Origin: Roseihalotalea indica
GTDB taxonomy: Bacteria > Bacteroidota > Bacteroidia > Cytophagales > Cyclobacteriaceae
Direction of reading: 5' to 3'
DNA length: 64,000 bases
NCBI RefSeq assembly: GCF_022458895.1
Contig: NZ_JAINFL010000014.1
Location: 186,001-250,000, forward strand
Shown here: positions 1 through 8,866 of the stretch, one piece after another
Position numbering within the stretch: position 1 is the first letter of the stretch
How the letters are laid out: each line of letters starts with the position of its first letter
Notes under the pieces: model-generated
The model's input: only the letters and a program-made list of their open reading frames with translations
The model's database searches: none
What the model was told of the DNA's origin: nothing
Translations under genes and position numbers: made by a program

Positions 1-560
1 ATATTGAAGGCGACCGTTGTATTTTCCGAAACTGTCGGTTCTTAGGGAATCAGGATACTATGTTTGCTTCGGGCGAAAATGCCCGGCAGTATTACCTCAA
101 CTGTTATATTGAGGGTACTACTGATTTTATTTTTGGCCCTGCTACGGCCGTTTTTGAAAACTGCGTGATTCATAGCAAGAAAAACTCCTACATTACCGCG
201 GCATCTACCCCTCAGTGGGTGAAATACGGCTATGTTTTCAAAAACTGCACCCTGACAGCCGACCCGGCAGTGGATGAGGTATACCTGGGTAGACCCTGGC
301 GGGATTATGCCCGAACCGTATTTATTGCCTGCAAGATGGGTAACCATATCTTGCCCGAAGGCTGGCATAACTGGTTAAGGCCCGAAGCAGAAAAGACTAG
401 TTTTTATGCTGAGTTTGCATCCACCGGTCCGGGAGCAAATCCTGGTGCTCGCGTAGGCTGGGCGCAGCAGCTAACCGAAAAGGAGGTAGAAACCTACCAG
501 TTAGAGCAGGTATTTAATGGGTGGGTGCCAGCGGTAGAGGAGCTAGCTTCTCAACCTTGA
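1..560 (+). CDS. Pectin methylesterase (pectinesterase), C-terminal part, 5' end outside window
   Basis: Pectinesterase (CE8 fold) removes methyl esters from homogalacturonan so that pectate lyases and polygalacturonases can act. The open frame enters from the left edge (first full codon at base 3) and ends with TGA at 558-560, leaving about 185 residues. The signature blocks of the family are visible in order: GNQDT (the catalytic Gln-Asp pair), GTTDFIFG (the nucleophile Asp of DFIFG) and GRPW (the substrate-binding Arg and Trp). The catalytic half is therefore intact and the gene looks functional; the missing N-terminus should carry the signal peptide and start of the beta-helix. The downstream hydrolase gene begins on the stop codon, so the two are probably co-transcribed as the tail of a pectin locus lying to the left. 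The family call is secure; substrate is inferred from the family. Confidence 0.93.
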   Translation, partial: IEGDRCIFRNCRFLGNQDTMFASGENARQYYLNCYIEGTTDFIFGPATAVFENCVIHSKKNSYITAASTPQWVKYGYVFKNCTLTADPAVDEVYLGRPWRDYARTVFIACKMGNHILPEGWHNWLRPEAEKTSFYAEFASTGPGANPGARVGWAQQLTEKEVETYQLEQVFNGWVPAVEELASQP

Positions 561-1543
561 TGGTGGCATTAATTAAATTTGAAATGTACAAGGTATTATT
601 TCCGATCATGGTGATGTTCGTGGTTCATAGCAGTTGGGCGCAGACAATCGTTATTCCGCGAGATACCTCTTTTACTGTACAGAGTGCGTATGAAAAAAGT
701 CGAGAGCAGTATCCGTTTATAGAGATTGCTCGCCCCGAGTTACCGGAAGGAGTGCATGTCCGGAAAAATGTGGTTTATCGTACGCTGGGTGAAAGGCAGC
801 TACATCTGGATATTTTTTATCCGGCGGGAGGGGGAAAGCAACGCTACCCGGGGGTATTACTGATTCATGGTGGAGGGTGGCGCTCCGGCTCAAAAGAACA
901 TACCATCCCGATGGCTCAGCAGTTAGCTGCCCACGGCTTTGTAGCGGCTGCGGTAGAATATCGTCTCTCGCTGGAAGCTCCCTATCCCGCTGCTATGCAC
1001 GACGTAAAAGCTGCTATTCGCTGGTTGCGGGCTCATGCCGACAAATATTCTCTGGATACTTCAAAAGTTGCTTCTTATGGCTGCTCTTCTGGTGGGCAGA
1101 TGGCGGCTCTCCTCGGAACGACTAACGGGATGGAAAAGTTGGAAGGAGAGGGTGATCATCCGGCTCATTCCAGTTCGGTGCAGGCTGCTGTTGATGTGGA
1201 TGGAATTTTGGCATTCAAGCATCCTGAGTCAGAAGAGGGACAGGCTGCCGGTTGGTGGCTGGGAGGGACGTTTGAGGAGGCCACTAATCACTGGATTGAA
1301 GCCTCGCCACTGACCCATGCAAGCGATAATGCGGTACCCATGCTATTTATCAATAGCGCTCTACCCCGGTTTCATGCGGGGCGAGACGATCTGATTCGCC
1401 TACTGGATCGGCAGGGCATTTACTCGGAAGTACACACTTTCCCGGATACACCTCATCCATTTTGGCTGTTCCATCCCTGGTTTGAGCCAACCGCAGAGTA
1501 TACCATTGCCTTCCTGGATAAAGTTTTTCATCAGCTTGAGTGA
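560..1543 (+). CDS. Exported alpha/beta-hydrolase (esterase/lipase-like)
   Basis: Probable secreted carbohydrate esterase of the alpha/beta-hydrolase fold. The oxyanion-hole motif HGGGW follows a strand ending in GVLLI, the nucleophile elbow is GCSSGG (Ser of G-x-S-x-G), and a late His lies in the TPHPFW segment. I chose the ATG at 560, which overlaps the pectinesterase stop (TGATG) and suggests translational coupling; a start at 584 would give MYKVLFPIMVMFVV, also a good signal peptide ending near SWAQ. The frame is open further upstream, to 521, but that start would lie inside the pectinesterase gene. Next to a pectinesterase, a pectin acetylesterase or feruloyl-esterase role is plausible but not shown. 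About 327 residues, a normal length for the family. Confidence 0.85.
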   Translation: MVALIKFEMYKVLFPIMVMFVVHSSWAQTIVIPRDTSFTVQSAYEKSREQYPFIEIARPELPEGVHVRKNVVYRTLGERQLHLDIFYPAGGGKQRYPGVLLIHGGGWRSGSKEHTIPMAQQLAAHGFVAAAVEYRLSLEAPYPAAMHDVKAAIRWLRAHADKYSLDTSKVASYGCSSGGQMAALLGTTNGMEKLEGEGDHPAHSSSVQAAVDVDGILAFKHPESEEGQAAGWWLGGTFEEATNHWIEASPLTHASDNAVPMLFINSALPRFHAGRDDLIRLLDRQGIYSEVHTFPDTPHPFWLFHPWFEPTAEYTIAFLDKVFHQLE

Positions 1544-1833
1544 TACTTGTCAAAAGTAAGCTGGTAGACTAACAGACTGTTGGCGATTGGCCGTAGGCGG
1601 CAGTTATGCTTACTGCTACCGGCTAACCGCTTACCCATTCATCAATCAACGCTTGAAACAACTATCCGGCCTATCTCACCGATATTTGCTGTAAAAGGAA
1701 GTAGATAAACAGGACAGTACCTGACGGTTATTGGTTAAGAATTCTGCAAAATAAGCGGAAACATTAGTGCTAATTAAGTAAATTGTTTCACTAACCCAGT
1801 GCTGTGTGATGGCAGGATAAAGGTTTGCGTGCT

Positions 1834-2448
1834 ATGCCCAGGAATAACTCAACCCATGAAGAAGCATTATGGATTGCCTTTCAGCAAGGTAGTAAAGAGG
1901 CTTTAACTGCCATTTATCGCCGATATATTACAGACCTTTATAATTATGGGGCCAGGATTACAGACGACCGTGATGTGCTGGAAGATAGCATACAAGACCT
2001 TTTTTTTAAACTCTGGAAACAACGGTCATCGTTGAGTGAAGTGTCTTCCATCAAGTTTTACCTTTATAAAGGGCTGAAGTGTAATATCCTGGATAACCTG
2101 AAAAAAGTCCGGAAAAATCAGCTGAATGATGCCATATTTCAGGATTCTTTCTTCGACTTTAGCCCGGCAGAAGATGAGAAGATTATGCAGAGCGAAGGGG
2201 AGGCGCAACGGAAAAAAGAACTTCAGCACGTTATTCAGCATCATCTCACCCCACGCCAGAAAGAAGCGCTTACCCTGCTTTTTTACGATAATCTGCCGTA
2301 TGCCAAGGTAGCTGAATTACTCTCATTAACCCCTAAAGCTACCTATAAGCTGGTGTACCGGGCATTAGATGTGTTGCGGCAGCATTTTGAAAACACTGTA
2401 TTTGCACTGCTTTGCCTCCTGGAAGCTGGTTTTATCCCCTTCGTTTAA
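1834..2448 (+). CDS. ECF sigma-70 factor (RNA polymerase sigma factor)
   Basis: Extracytoplasmic-function sigma factor expected to direct RNA polymerase to the SusC/SusD genes just downstream. Region 2 is recognisable around residues 20-65 (AIYRRYITDLYNYG, then an acidic helix leading to DLFFKLWKQR), and region 4 around 140-185 (LTPRQKEALTLLFYDNL, then an HTH helix with AELLSLTPKATYKLVYRAL). The start at ATG 1834 is preferred over TTG 1825 because an AAAGG sits 10 nt before it. The next gene encodes a FecR-type anti-sigma factor and then an STN-domain SusC, the classical Bacteroidota trans-envelope module in which substrate binding by SusC releases the sigma factor through FecR. The C-terminal tail after residue 190 is unusually hydrophobic. 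Confidence 0.92.
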   Translation: MPRNNSTHEEALWIAFQQGSKEALTAIYRRYITDLYNYGARITDDRDVLEDSIQDLFFKLWKQRSSLSEVSSIKFYLYKGLKCNILDNLKKVRKNQLNDAIFQDSFFDFSPAEDEKIMQSEGEAQRKKELQHVIQHHLTPRQKEALTLLFYDNLPYAKVAELLSLTPKATYKLVYRALDVLRQHFENTVFALLCLLEAGFIPFV

Positions 2449-2593
2449 AACATATTGCACTTCTCATTTACTGAAAACTTCTCAGTATGGCTAGCTAATT
2501 ATGGTTGCCAATAAAATATTTTGAAAAAAGTTGCCTCACTCTGGGGTAAAAAGAATTTCATAGCCGTCTCCTCTTATAAAAGCTATCTCTCGC

Positions 2594-3643
2594 ATGTACG
2601 AGCGCTATACCATTACAGATTTTATACTGGATCAGGACTTTCAGGAGTGGGTACGCTCGCCTACCTCCGGCAGCGACGCGCATTGGCGAAGAGTGGTTGT
2701 CTTGTATCCTCATCAGGAAGAGAACATTGAGGCCGGCCGGAAGATATTGTCGTCTCTCAAATTTAACCCCATACCCGAAGAGGCTATTCATAGTGAAAAA
2801 ATGCTCAATACTATTTTGAGTAGGATAGATCATTTTGAGCAGGAACAAAATACCGTTAGGCACCCGGTTAGATCATTGTACTCGCGCAGAGGCTGGTTAA
2901 AGATCGCTGCCAGTATTATGCTTGTGCTGGGCCTGGCGAGTGGTTATTATCGGTGGGAACAGGAGCAACCGGAGGTGATCAGAACCGCTTACGCTGAAAC
3001 AAAGGAGGTGCTACTACCCGATGGCTCGCAGGTGGTGCTGAATGGCAATTCGTCCCTGAAGTATTCGGCTGGGTGGCCAGATGTGCCGGTTCGGGAAGTA
3101 TGGCTGGAAGGAGAAGCCTATTTCAAGGTAAAAAAGCTTACCTCAGATATAGCTGCCGGTCAGGGAGGGCTAAAGAAATTTCAGGTACATACCCGTGGAC
3201 TGGATATCGAAGTGCTGGGTACGGAGTTCAACGTCCACCAGTGGCAGGATAAAAGTCAGGTAGTGCTGACCGAGGGAAAAGTGAAGGTTAATGTCAGGGA
3301 GAGAGAGCAGGAGGTTTACCTGAAACCGGGCGAACTGCTGGAGTATTCGCCGGAAGCGCCCCGCATTACGCACAAAATGGTTGACCCTACTCATTATCTG
3401 CATTGGCAAGACCGGCAACTGGTCTTCGATGGTGAACCGCTAACCATGGTGGCCACTCGGGTGCAGGAGATTTTTGGTTACGAGGTGGTTTTTGAAGACC
3501 CTCAGGTCAAAGCCTATCAGTTCCGGGGTACCGTTCCCTACGAAGACCCGGACGTGCTGATTCAAATTTTAAAGCGAGCCTATGGGATAGAGATAGAGAA
3601 AAAGGAGCATATGCTAATTTTTAAAAAAGTAAAAGCGAAGTAA
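2594..3643 (+). CDS. FecR-family anti-sigma factor, inner-membrane regulator
   Basis: Transmembrane anti-sigma factor that should hold the upstream ECF sigma factor until the outer-membrane SusC signals substrate. The 349 residues show a cytosolic N-terminal part (about 1-93), one membrane segment (about 98-116, LKIAASIMLVLGLASGYY), a FecR beta domain beginning near TAYAETKEVLLPDGSQVVL and ending near the GELLEY motif, and a C-terminal DUF4974/STN-like domain (LVFDGEPLTMVATRVQEIFGY...) that would contact the STN domain of the partner SusC. The spacing to the sigma gene (145 nt) and to SusC (49 nt) supports a sigma-anti-sigma-transporter operon. No strong ribosome-binding site precedes the ATG, as is usual in this phylum. 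Confidence 0.92.
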   Translation: MYERYTITDFILDQDFQEWVRSPTSGSDAHWRRVVVLYPHQEENIEAGRKILSSLKFNPIPEEAIHSEKMLNTILSRIDHFEQEQNTVRHPVRSLYSRRGWLKIAASIMLVLGLASGYYRWEQEQPEVIRTAYAETKEVLLPDGSQVVLNGNSSLKYSAGWPDVPVREVWLEGEAYFKVKKLTSDIAAGQGGLKKFQVHTRGLDIEVLGTEFNVHQWQDKSQVVLTEGKVKVNVREREQEVYLKPGELLEYSPEAPRITHKMVDPTHYLHWQDRQLVFDGEPLTMVATRVQEIFGYEVVFEDPQVKAYQFRGTVPYEDPDVLIQILKRAYGIEIEKKEHMLIFKKVKAK

Positions 3644-3692
3644 ACAATCAATTTTTTAATAAAAACAACCCACAAACAACCATCTAACATAT

Positions 3693-6600
3693 ATGCATAT
3701 GAGAATCAATTCTTTACTTTTATGGAATATGCTACTGCTTGGGCTGGTGTTCGGCAGTAGTTTGTCTGCTTACTGTCAGTCGTCTCTGGCAGCGTTACCC
3801 AGCGAGAGGTTAGCTCGCCTGTCTACCGAATCACCGGTGGTAAAACAGGTGAAAGAAAAGTCGCTCAGAACTGTTCTGGAGGCTTTGGAAGAAAAATACG
3901 GAGTCTTTTTAAGCTACGACCTGAAAGCGGTGGAGCATAAAACGATAGAAGTGAAATTAGAGAAAGCTTTAGAAACGGATAATAGCCCGGTAGAAGAGGT
4001 CTTAGCTACATTTCTCAAGCCGGTAAAACTGGATTTTCTAAAAGTTAAAGACCGTTACTACGTCATCTACCCGGTGGAAGATAAGCGTCAAACTCCCCGG
4101 CTCAATCACCCATCCTCAAGTCTGGTGCCCCCTTTCGCGACTAACCAACCGCCTCGGGTTACCTTCCGCAAAATAACCCTGGAAAAAACCATTACCGGGC
4201 AAGTGCTGGACATGGAGACGGACGATCCTCTGCCCGGAGTGAATGTAGTGGTTAAGGGAACAACAACCGGAACAGTGACGGATGTTGATGGAAACTACCG
4301 CTTAACTGTAGCTGATAATGCCGAAACCCTGGTATTTTCTTCCGTAGGATTTACCTCGGAGGAGGTCGCTATCGGCAATCAGACCGTTATTAATGTTACC
4401 CTGGCACCGGATATTCAGGCACTCTCGGAAGTGGTCGTGGTTGGATACGGTACCCAGAAAAAAGCGGACATCACTGGGGCAATTGCTACGATGGAAGCCA
4501 AAAGTATCGAGGAGCGCCCCTTGGCCCGGGTAGACCAGGCTCTGGTGGGGCAGATGGCGGGCGTGCGAGTGCAGCAAACCAGCGGAGTGCCCGGCAAGGG
4601 CTTTCGGGTGCAGGTGCGGGGCACCGGTTCCATCAACGCTAACAATGAACCATTATACGTTATTGATGGCTTTCCTCTGGAAGCTGCCGGTCAGAACTCA
4701 TCAGGAGGGTTTTCTAACGGTAACCCACTGGATAACATCAACCCAAATGATATTGCCTCTATCCAGGTGCTTAAAGATGCTTCAGCGGCTGCCATCTATG
4801 GTTCCCGGGCTTCCAACGGAGTTGTAATTATCACTACCAAATCCGGGCAAAGCGGGCAGGCCCGTATCAGCTTTAATGCCTACACCGGGTTTCAGGAACC
4901 TACCAAGCACCTGGATATTCTTACCGCTGATGAGTGGGTAGACCGGGCCATAGAGATGATCAACTATAACTGGGTGAACTCAGGTGACGGACGAACCGCT
5001 GATCAGACCTCAGCCGAACGGGAGGCAATTCTGGGTGGTTTTGACCGGAATGTAATGATTGATGATCGCTGGCTGCAACCCGGCCACCCCGGCCTTACTT
5101 ACCTGGATTGGCAGGATGAATTCTTTAGAAGAGGCGTGCTGCAAAATTATGCCCTATCCGCTACCGGCGGTAACGAATTCGTTAAATACTATGTATCGGG
5201 CGATTTTCTGGATCAGGAAGGAGTGGCTGTGGGAGTGAACTATCGCCGCTACTCAGCCCGTGCTAACGTAGAAGTGCAAGCCAGCGATAAAGTGAAGTTT
5301 GGTCTGAATATCTCTCCTACCTATTCTATTATCAATGACCCGGGTGTGGAAGGAAAAGATCAGCTAACCCACATTACCGTAGGCATGGTGCCTGTAGTAG
5401 AAGATAGCGTGGGAATTATGACCGGTGTAGCTCCCTACGACATTTATACCTGGGGCAACTCCCGGGTTAGTCCGGTAGCAACCGCTCAGGCCAGTATTGG
5501 CGAGAATCGAACATTCCGAACGCTGAGCACGGCATACGTGCAATACGATGTGCTGGATGGACTGGCTCTAAAAACTTCTTTCAACCTGGATAACAATGAC
5601 ACGCAGCTCAAAGGATATACCCCCGGTCGGGTGAGCCGTAACCGAAACACCACCGGTAGCTTCGACGGGTATCGACGACTAACATTTGTCAACGAAAACA
5701 CGATTTCCTTTGACCGGACGATCGCCGAGCGGCACCAGCTATCTGCGGTAGCGGGTATCTCCTATTCCTACAATAAGCTGAATAGCTGGGATATTAGCGG
5801 AACCTTTCCTTCCGAAGGAGTAACTACCCTCAATGCGGCAACCATTCAGCCCAATAGTACCAGCTCTTTCGAGACACAAAGTGTGCTGCTTTCCTACTTT
5901 GGTCGGGTGCAGTACAGCTTTAATGACCGTTACCTGCTGACGGCCTCTATCCGCCGGGATGGCTCATCTCGTTTTGGGCAGGACACCAAATGGGGGATTT
6001 TTCCTTCCGCATCAGCTGGCTGGAGAATATCCGAGGAGAATTTTATGCGCAATATTGCAGCCGTGAGCGACCTGAAGCTCAGAGCTAGTTGGGGATTGGC
6101 CGGTAATAACGGTATCGGAGACTACAGCCACATTGCTTTATTGGACATTGCTAACTATTCCTTTGGTGGGGCTTTGGGTAGCGGGCTGGTACCGCAGAAC
6201 TACGCCAACCCCGACCTAAGCTGGGAGCAATCAGAAACTGTAGACATTGGTTTTGATCTGGGGCTGCTGGCTAACCGCATTTATACTTCATTTGACTATT
6301 ACACCAAACGTAATACCGACCTGTTGCTCAATATTCCGGTTCCGTCAGCCACTGGTTTTACTACCGCCCTAACGAACATTGGTGAAGTGCTGAACAAAGG
6401 GTGGGAAGTAGAGCTTACTACTCGTAACCTGACTGGCCCGCTGGAATGGACTACTAATCTGAACTTTAGCCACAACACCAACGAAGTAGTGCAGCTAGGC
6501 CCCGAGAATACACCGATTCTGGGCGGCGACTTTGATATCAACCATAATATTCTGAAAGTAGGCGAACCAATGTACAGTTTCTATGTGGTGCAGCAAATTG

Positions 6601-7223
6601 GTATCCTCTTTCAGGAAGATATTGATAACGGTGCTGCACTCTACGGTAGTGAGGAAGCGGGCGACCCTAAATACCTGGATGCCAACGAAGATGGAGTAAT
6701 TGACCCAGACGACCGCGTGCTGTCTGGTCACCCTAACCCTGATTATGTGTGGGGTGTTTCTAATACACTGAACTATAAAGGATTTGATCTGTCGGTGCTG
6801 GTGCAGGGGCAATGGGGTAGTAAGCTGTATTCTACCTTTGGACGGGCTATGAACCGTACCGGGATGGGATTTGTGGATAATGCCCTTGGTCGTTGGGCAG
6901 AACGCTGGCGCTCACCGGAAGAACCCGGTAATAGCGAAGTGCCCAAAACCAACTCCAATTTCGGCCGCATCAAAAATACCGACTGGTTGTATGATGCCAG
7001 CTACGTACGGGTCCGTAACATCACCCTCGGGTACAACCTTGGTAACTTGATTAACAGTGATTTTATCAGCGCCGCTCGAGTATATGTGACGGCCGAAAAC
7101 TACTTCGGGCACGACAATTACACGGGTGGGTTTAATCCGGAAGCCGTAAATACCAGTGGTGATGATTACGGAGCTTTCCCTTTACCAAAGTCAGTCATCT
7201 TTGGAGTTAACCTGACCTTTTAA
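3693..7223 (+). CDS. SusC/RagA-type TonB-dependent outer-membrane transporter with N-terminal STN signalling domain
   Basis: Outer-membrane glycan importer that pairs with the SusD lipoprotein downstream. It is 1176 residues long. Order of domains: signal peptide (about 1-29), STN domain (about 45-125, with VLEALEEKYGVFLSY and a DRYYVIY strand), a carboxypeptidase-D-like regulatory domain (about 165-245, ITGQVLDMETDDPLPGVNV), the SusC plug (VVVVGYGTQKKADITGA onward) and a long beta barrel ending VIFGVNLTF with the terminal aromatic typical of barrels. It is the only SusC here whose N-terminus is visible that carries an STN domain, matching the sigma/FecR pair immediately upstream. ATG 3693 and ATG 3699 are both possible starts. 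The SusD frame begins on the stop codon. Confidence 0.97.
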   Translation: MHMRINSLLLWNMLLLGLVFGSSLSAYCQSSLAALPSERLARLSTESPVVKQVKEKSLRTVLEALEEKYGVFLSYDLKAVEHKTIEVKLEKALETDNSPVEEVLATFLKPVKLDFLKVKDRYYVIYPVEDKRQTPRLNHPSSSLVPPFATNQPPRVTFRKITLEKTITGQVLDMETDDPLPGVNVVVKGTTTGTVTDVDGNYRLTVADNAETLVFSSVGFTSEEVAIGNQTVINVTLAPDIQALSEVVVVGYGTQKKADITGAIATMEAKSIEERPLARVDQALVGQMAGVRVQQTSGVPGKGFRVQVRGTGSINANNEPLYVIDGFPLEAAGQNSSGGFSNGNPLDNINPNDIASIQVLKDASAAAIYGSRASNGVVIITTKSGQSGQARISFNAYTGFQEPTKHLDILTADEWVDRAIEMINYNWVNSGDGRTADQTSAEREAILGGFDRNVMIDDRWLQPGHPGLTYLDWQDEFFRRGVLQNYALSATGGNEFVKYYVSGDFLDQEGVAVGVNYRRYSARANVEVQASDKVKFGLNISPTYSIINDPGVEGKDQLTHITVGMVPVVEDSVGIMTGVAPYDIYTWGNSRVSPVATAQASIGENRTFRTLSTAYVQYDVLDGLALKTSFNLDNNDTQLKGYTPGRVSRNRNTTGSFDGYRRLTFVNENTISFDRTIAERHQLSAVAGISYSYNKLNSWDISGTFPSEGVTTLNAATIQPNSTSSFETQSVLLSYFGRVQYSFNDRYLLTASIRRDGSSRFGQDTKWGIFPSASAGWRISEENFMRNIAAVSDLKLRASWGLAGNNGIGDYSHIALLDIANYSFGGALGSGLVPQNYANPDLSWEQSETVDIGFDLGLLANRIYTSFDYYTKRNTDLLLNIPVPSATGFTTALTNIGEVLNKGWEVELTTRNLTGPLEWTTNLNFSHNTNEVVQLGPENTPILGGDFDINHNILKVGEPMYSFYVVQQIGILFQEDIDNGAALYGSEEAGDPKYLDANEDGVIDPDDRVLSGHPNPDYVWGVSNTLNYKGFDLSVLVQGQWGSKLYSTFGRAMNRTGMGFVDNALGRWAERWRSPEEPGNSEVPKTNSNFGRIKNTDWLYDASYVRVRNITLGYNLGNLINSDFISAARVYVTAENYFGHDNYTGGFNPEAVNTSGDDYGAFPLPKSVIFGVNLTF

Positions 7224-7246
7224 TGCTTACCATAACCAGAGAAGCC

Positions 7247-8749
7247 ATGAAGAAATTACACTATATCATACTGTCTTTTACTGTGCTGGTCCTGGCGGCT
7301 TGTGAAGATCAACTGGATCAGGTACCCATCTCCGAGCGGGGGAGCAACAGCTTTTATCAAACCCCGGAAGATTTTGTGCAGGCCATTAACGGAGCCTATG
7401 CCCAGTTAAGTCCCTATCCGATCTGGCATTTTGAGCTATCCGAGATTCGGTCTGATAATATGTATGTGCCCGGTTTAGGAGGTGTGCGGGATTACAGTGC
7501 TATCAACAATTTCTCTAAAACCCTGGCCACAGCTACGTTCATCAACGATACCTGGAATGGGTACTATAACGGACTTATGCGAGCCAATACTGTACTAAAC
7601 CAGTTAAGTGCAGATGCCGTGCCGGATGAAGCCCTGCGAAACCGTATAGAAGGAGAAGCCCGTTTTCTCCGCGCTTTGTTCTACTTTGATATGATCCGGT
7701 GGTTTGGGAAAGTGCCCCTCATTACCGAGCCAGTGTCGCCTCTGGAAGCCCTGGATATCCCTCGCGCTCCCGTAGCTGATATATATGAGGTAATCATTGA
7801 CGACCTTGAGCAGGCCATTGCGCTATTGCCGGATGCTTATTCGGGGACCTCAGTTGGAAGAGCTACGTCGTATGCAGCACGGGGTATACTGGCTCGTGCT
7901 TACCTAACGCGCTCCGGTCCTCAACTGCACCCCGATGGTCCCTGTCTGGGCACCAATGATTACGAAGCCGCACTCACTATGCTCAATGAAATTATCAATA
8001 GCGCTCAGTTTGCTCTTCTGAACAGCTACGAAAGCATTTTTGACTATGATAATGAGAACAATGCTGAAATCGTCTTTGACATTCAATACTTGTCCGGCGG
8101 ATTAGGCGTAGGTGGAGAGTATGTTGCCCAGCAGTATTCTGAAGCTTTTGCCCGCAGCGTAGGCATTCCTTTCGCCGGGGGAGCTTTCCCGGATGCCCCT
8201 AAAACCCCATCGGATGACTTGATTACGTTGTATTTGGAAACTGATCTGCGCAAAGAAGTGAACATTGCAGAAGGGTACACCGATGTAAATGGAAATTACG
8301 TACCGGAACCCTTCATCACCAAATACCTGGACTTGAATAACCTGGGCATCGACCGTTTTGACTTTGAGCTGAACTACCCCGTATTGCGTTACGCTGATGT
8401 GCTCATGATGAAGGCAGAAGCCATTCTTCGCGGTGCTTCGGGTAGCCAGGCTGAGGTAGATGCGCTGGTCAATGAAGTTCGGGCCAGAGCCGGGCTGACT
8501 CCGATAGCCAATGTAACGTTGGAAGGTTTACTGGAAGAACGTAGGCTGGAGTTTGCCGGTGAAGGTTTGCGCTGGCACGATCTGGTACGGACCGGTCTGG
8601 TGCTGGATGAAATGAACGCCTGGCTTCCCGTAGCCGATGATAGCGGCGTAATGCCCGCCAGCATCAATGAAACTTCTATCATTTATCCCATTCCTCAGAA
8701 TCAGATTGATATCAAAGAAGGGCTATACGATCAAAATCTTGGCTATTGA
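7247..8749 (+). CDS. SusD/RagB-family glycan-binding lipoprotein
   Basis: Surface lipoprotein that caps the SusC barrel and captures the oligosaccharide. I start it at ATG 7247, giving MKKLHYIILSFTVLVLAAC with a clean SPII lipobox (LAAC) and an AGAGAAG 6-12 nt upstream; the longer frame from 7223 overlaps the SusC stop and would bury the signal peptide. About 500 residues. SusD hallmarks are visible: FYQTPEDFVQAINGAY near the N-terminus, the TPR-like helix ARFLRALFYFDMIRWFGKVPL, and the C-terminal ERRLEFAGEGLRWHDLVRTG motif followed by a final YPIPQNQI strand. It forms the functional unit with the SusC at 3693. A terminator-like hairpin follows. Confidence 0.96.
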   Translation: MKKLHYIILSFTVLVLAACEDQLDQVPISERGSNSFYQTPEDFVQAINGAYAQLSPYPIWHFELSEIRSDNMYVPGLGGVRDYSAINNFSKTLATATFINDTWNGYYNGLMRANTVLNQLSADAVPDEALRNRIEGEARFLRALFYFDMIRWFGKVPLITEPVSPLEALDIPRAPVADIYEVIIDDLEQAIALLPDAYSGTSVGRATSYAARGILARAYLTRSGPQLHPDGPCLGTNDYEAALTMLNEIINSAQFALLNSYESIFDYDNENNAEIVFDIQYLSGGLGVGGEYVAQQYSEAFARSVGIPFAGGAFPDAPKTPSDDLITLYLETDLRKEVNIAEGYTDVNGNYVPEPFITKYLDLNNLGIDRFDFELNYPVLRYADVLMMKAEAILRGASGSQAEVDALVNEVRARAGLTPIANVTLEGLLEERRLEFAGEGLRWHDLVRTGLVLDEMNAWLPVADDSGVMPASINETSIIYPIPQNQIDIKEGLYDQNLGY

Positions 8750-8771
8750 TCAATAGCACTATTTCTTAATC

Positions 8772-8816
8772 AAAGCTGGATATTTGGTTCGATTTGGGAA
8801 TCAGGTGTCCGGCTTT
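8772..8816 (+). terminator. Probable intrinsic terminator after the first susCD pair
   Basis: AAAGCTGGA at 8772-8780 pairs with TCCGGCTTT at 8808-8816 (one G-U pair), followed by a T-rich run. The loop is long (27 nt). It lies 23 nt after the SusD stop and would separate the susCD transcript from the GH31 gene. Confidence 0.55.
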
Positions 8817-8866
8817 TATTTTACAATATTGTTATGCAAAACGGAACAGTATCTGACTACAATTGA

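Noticed and set aside
1544..1833. Regulatory RNA or terminator after the alpha/beta-hydrolase gene
   Set aside because: Only partial, imperfect inverted repeats (for example CTGGTAG/CTACCGG) were found; no convincing hairpin or promoter could be supported.
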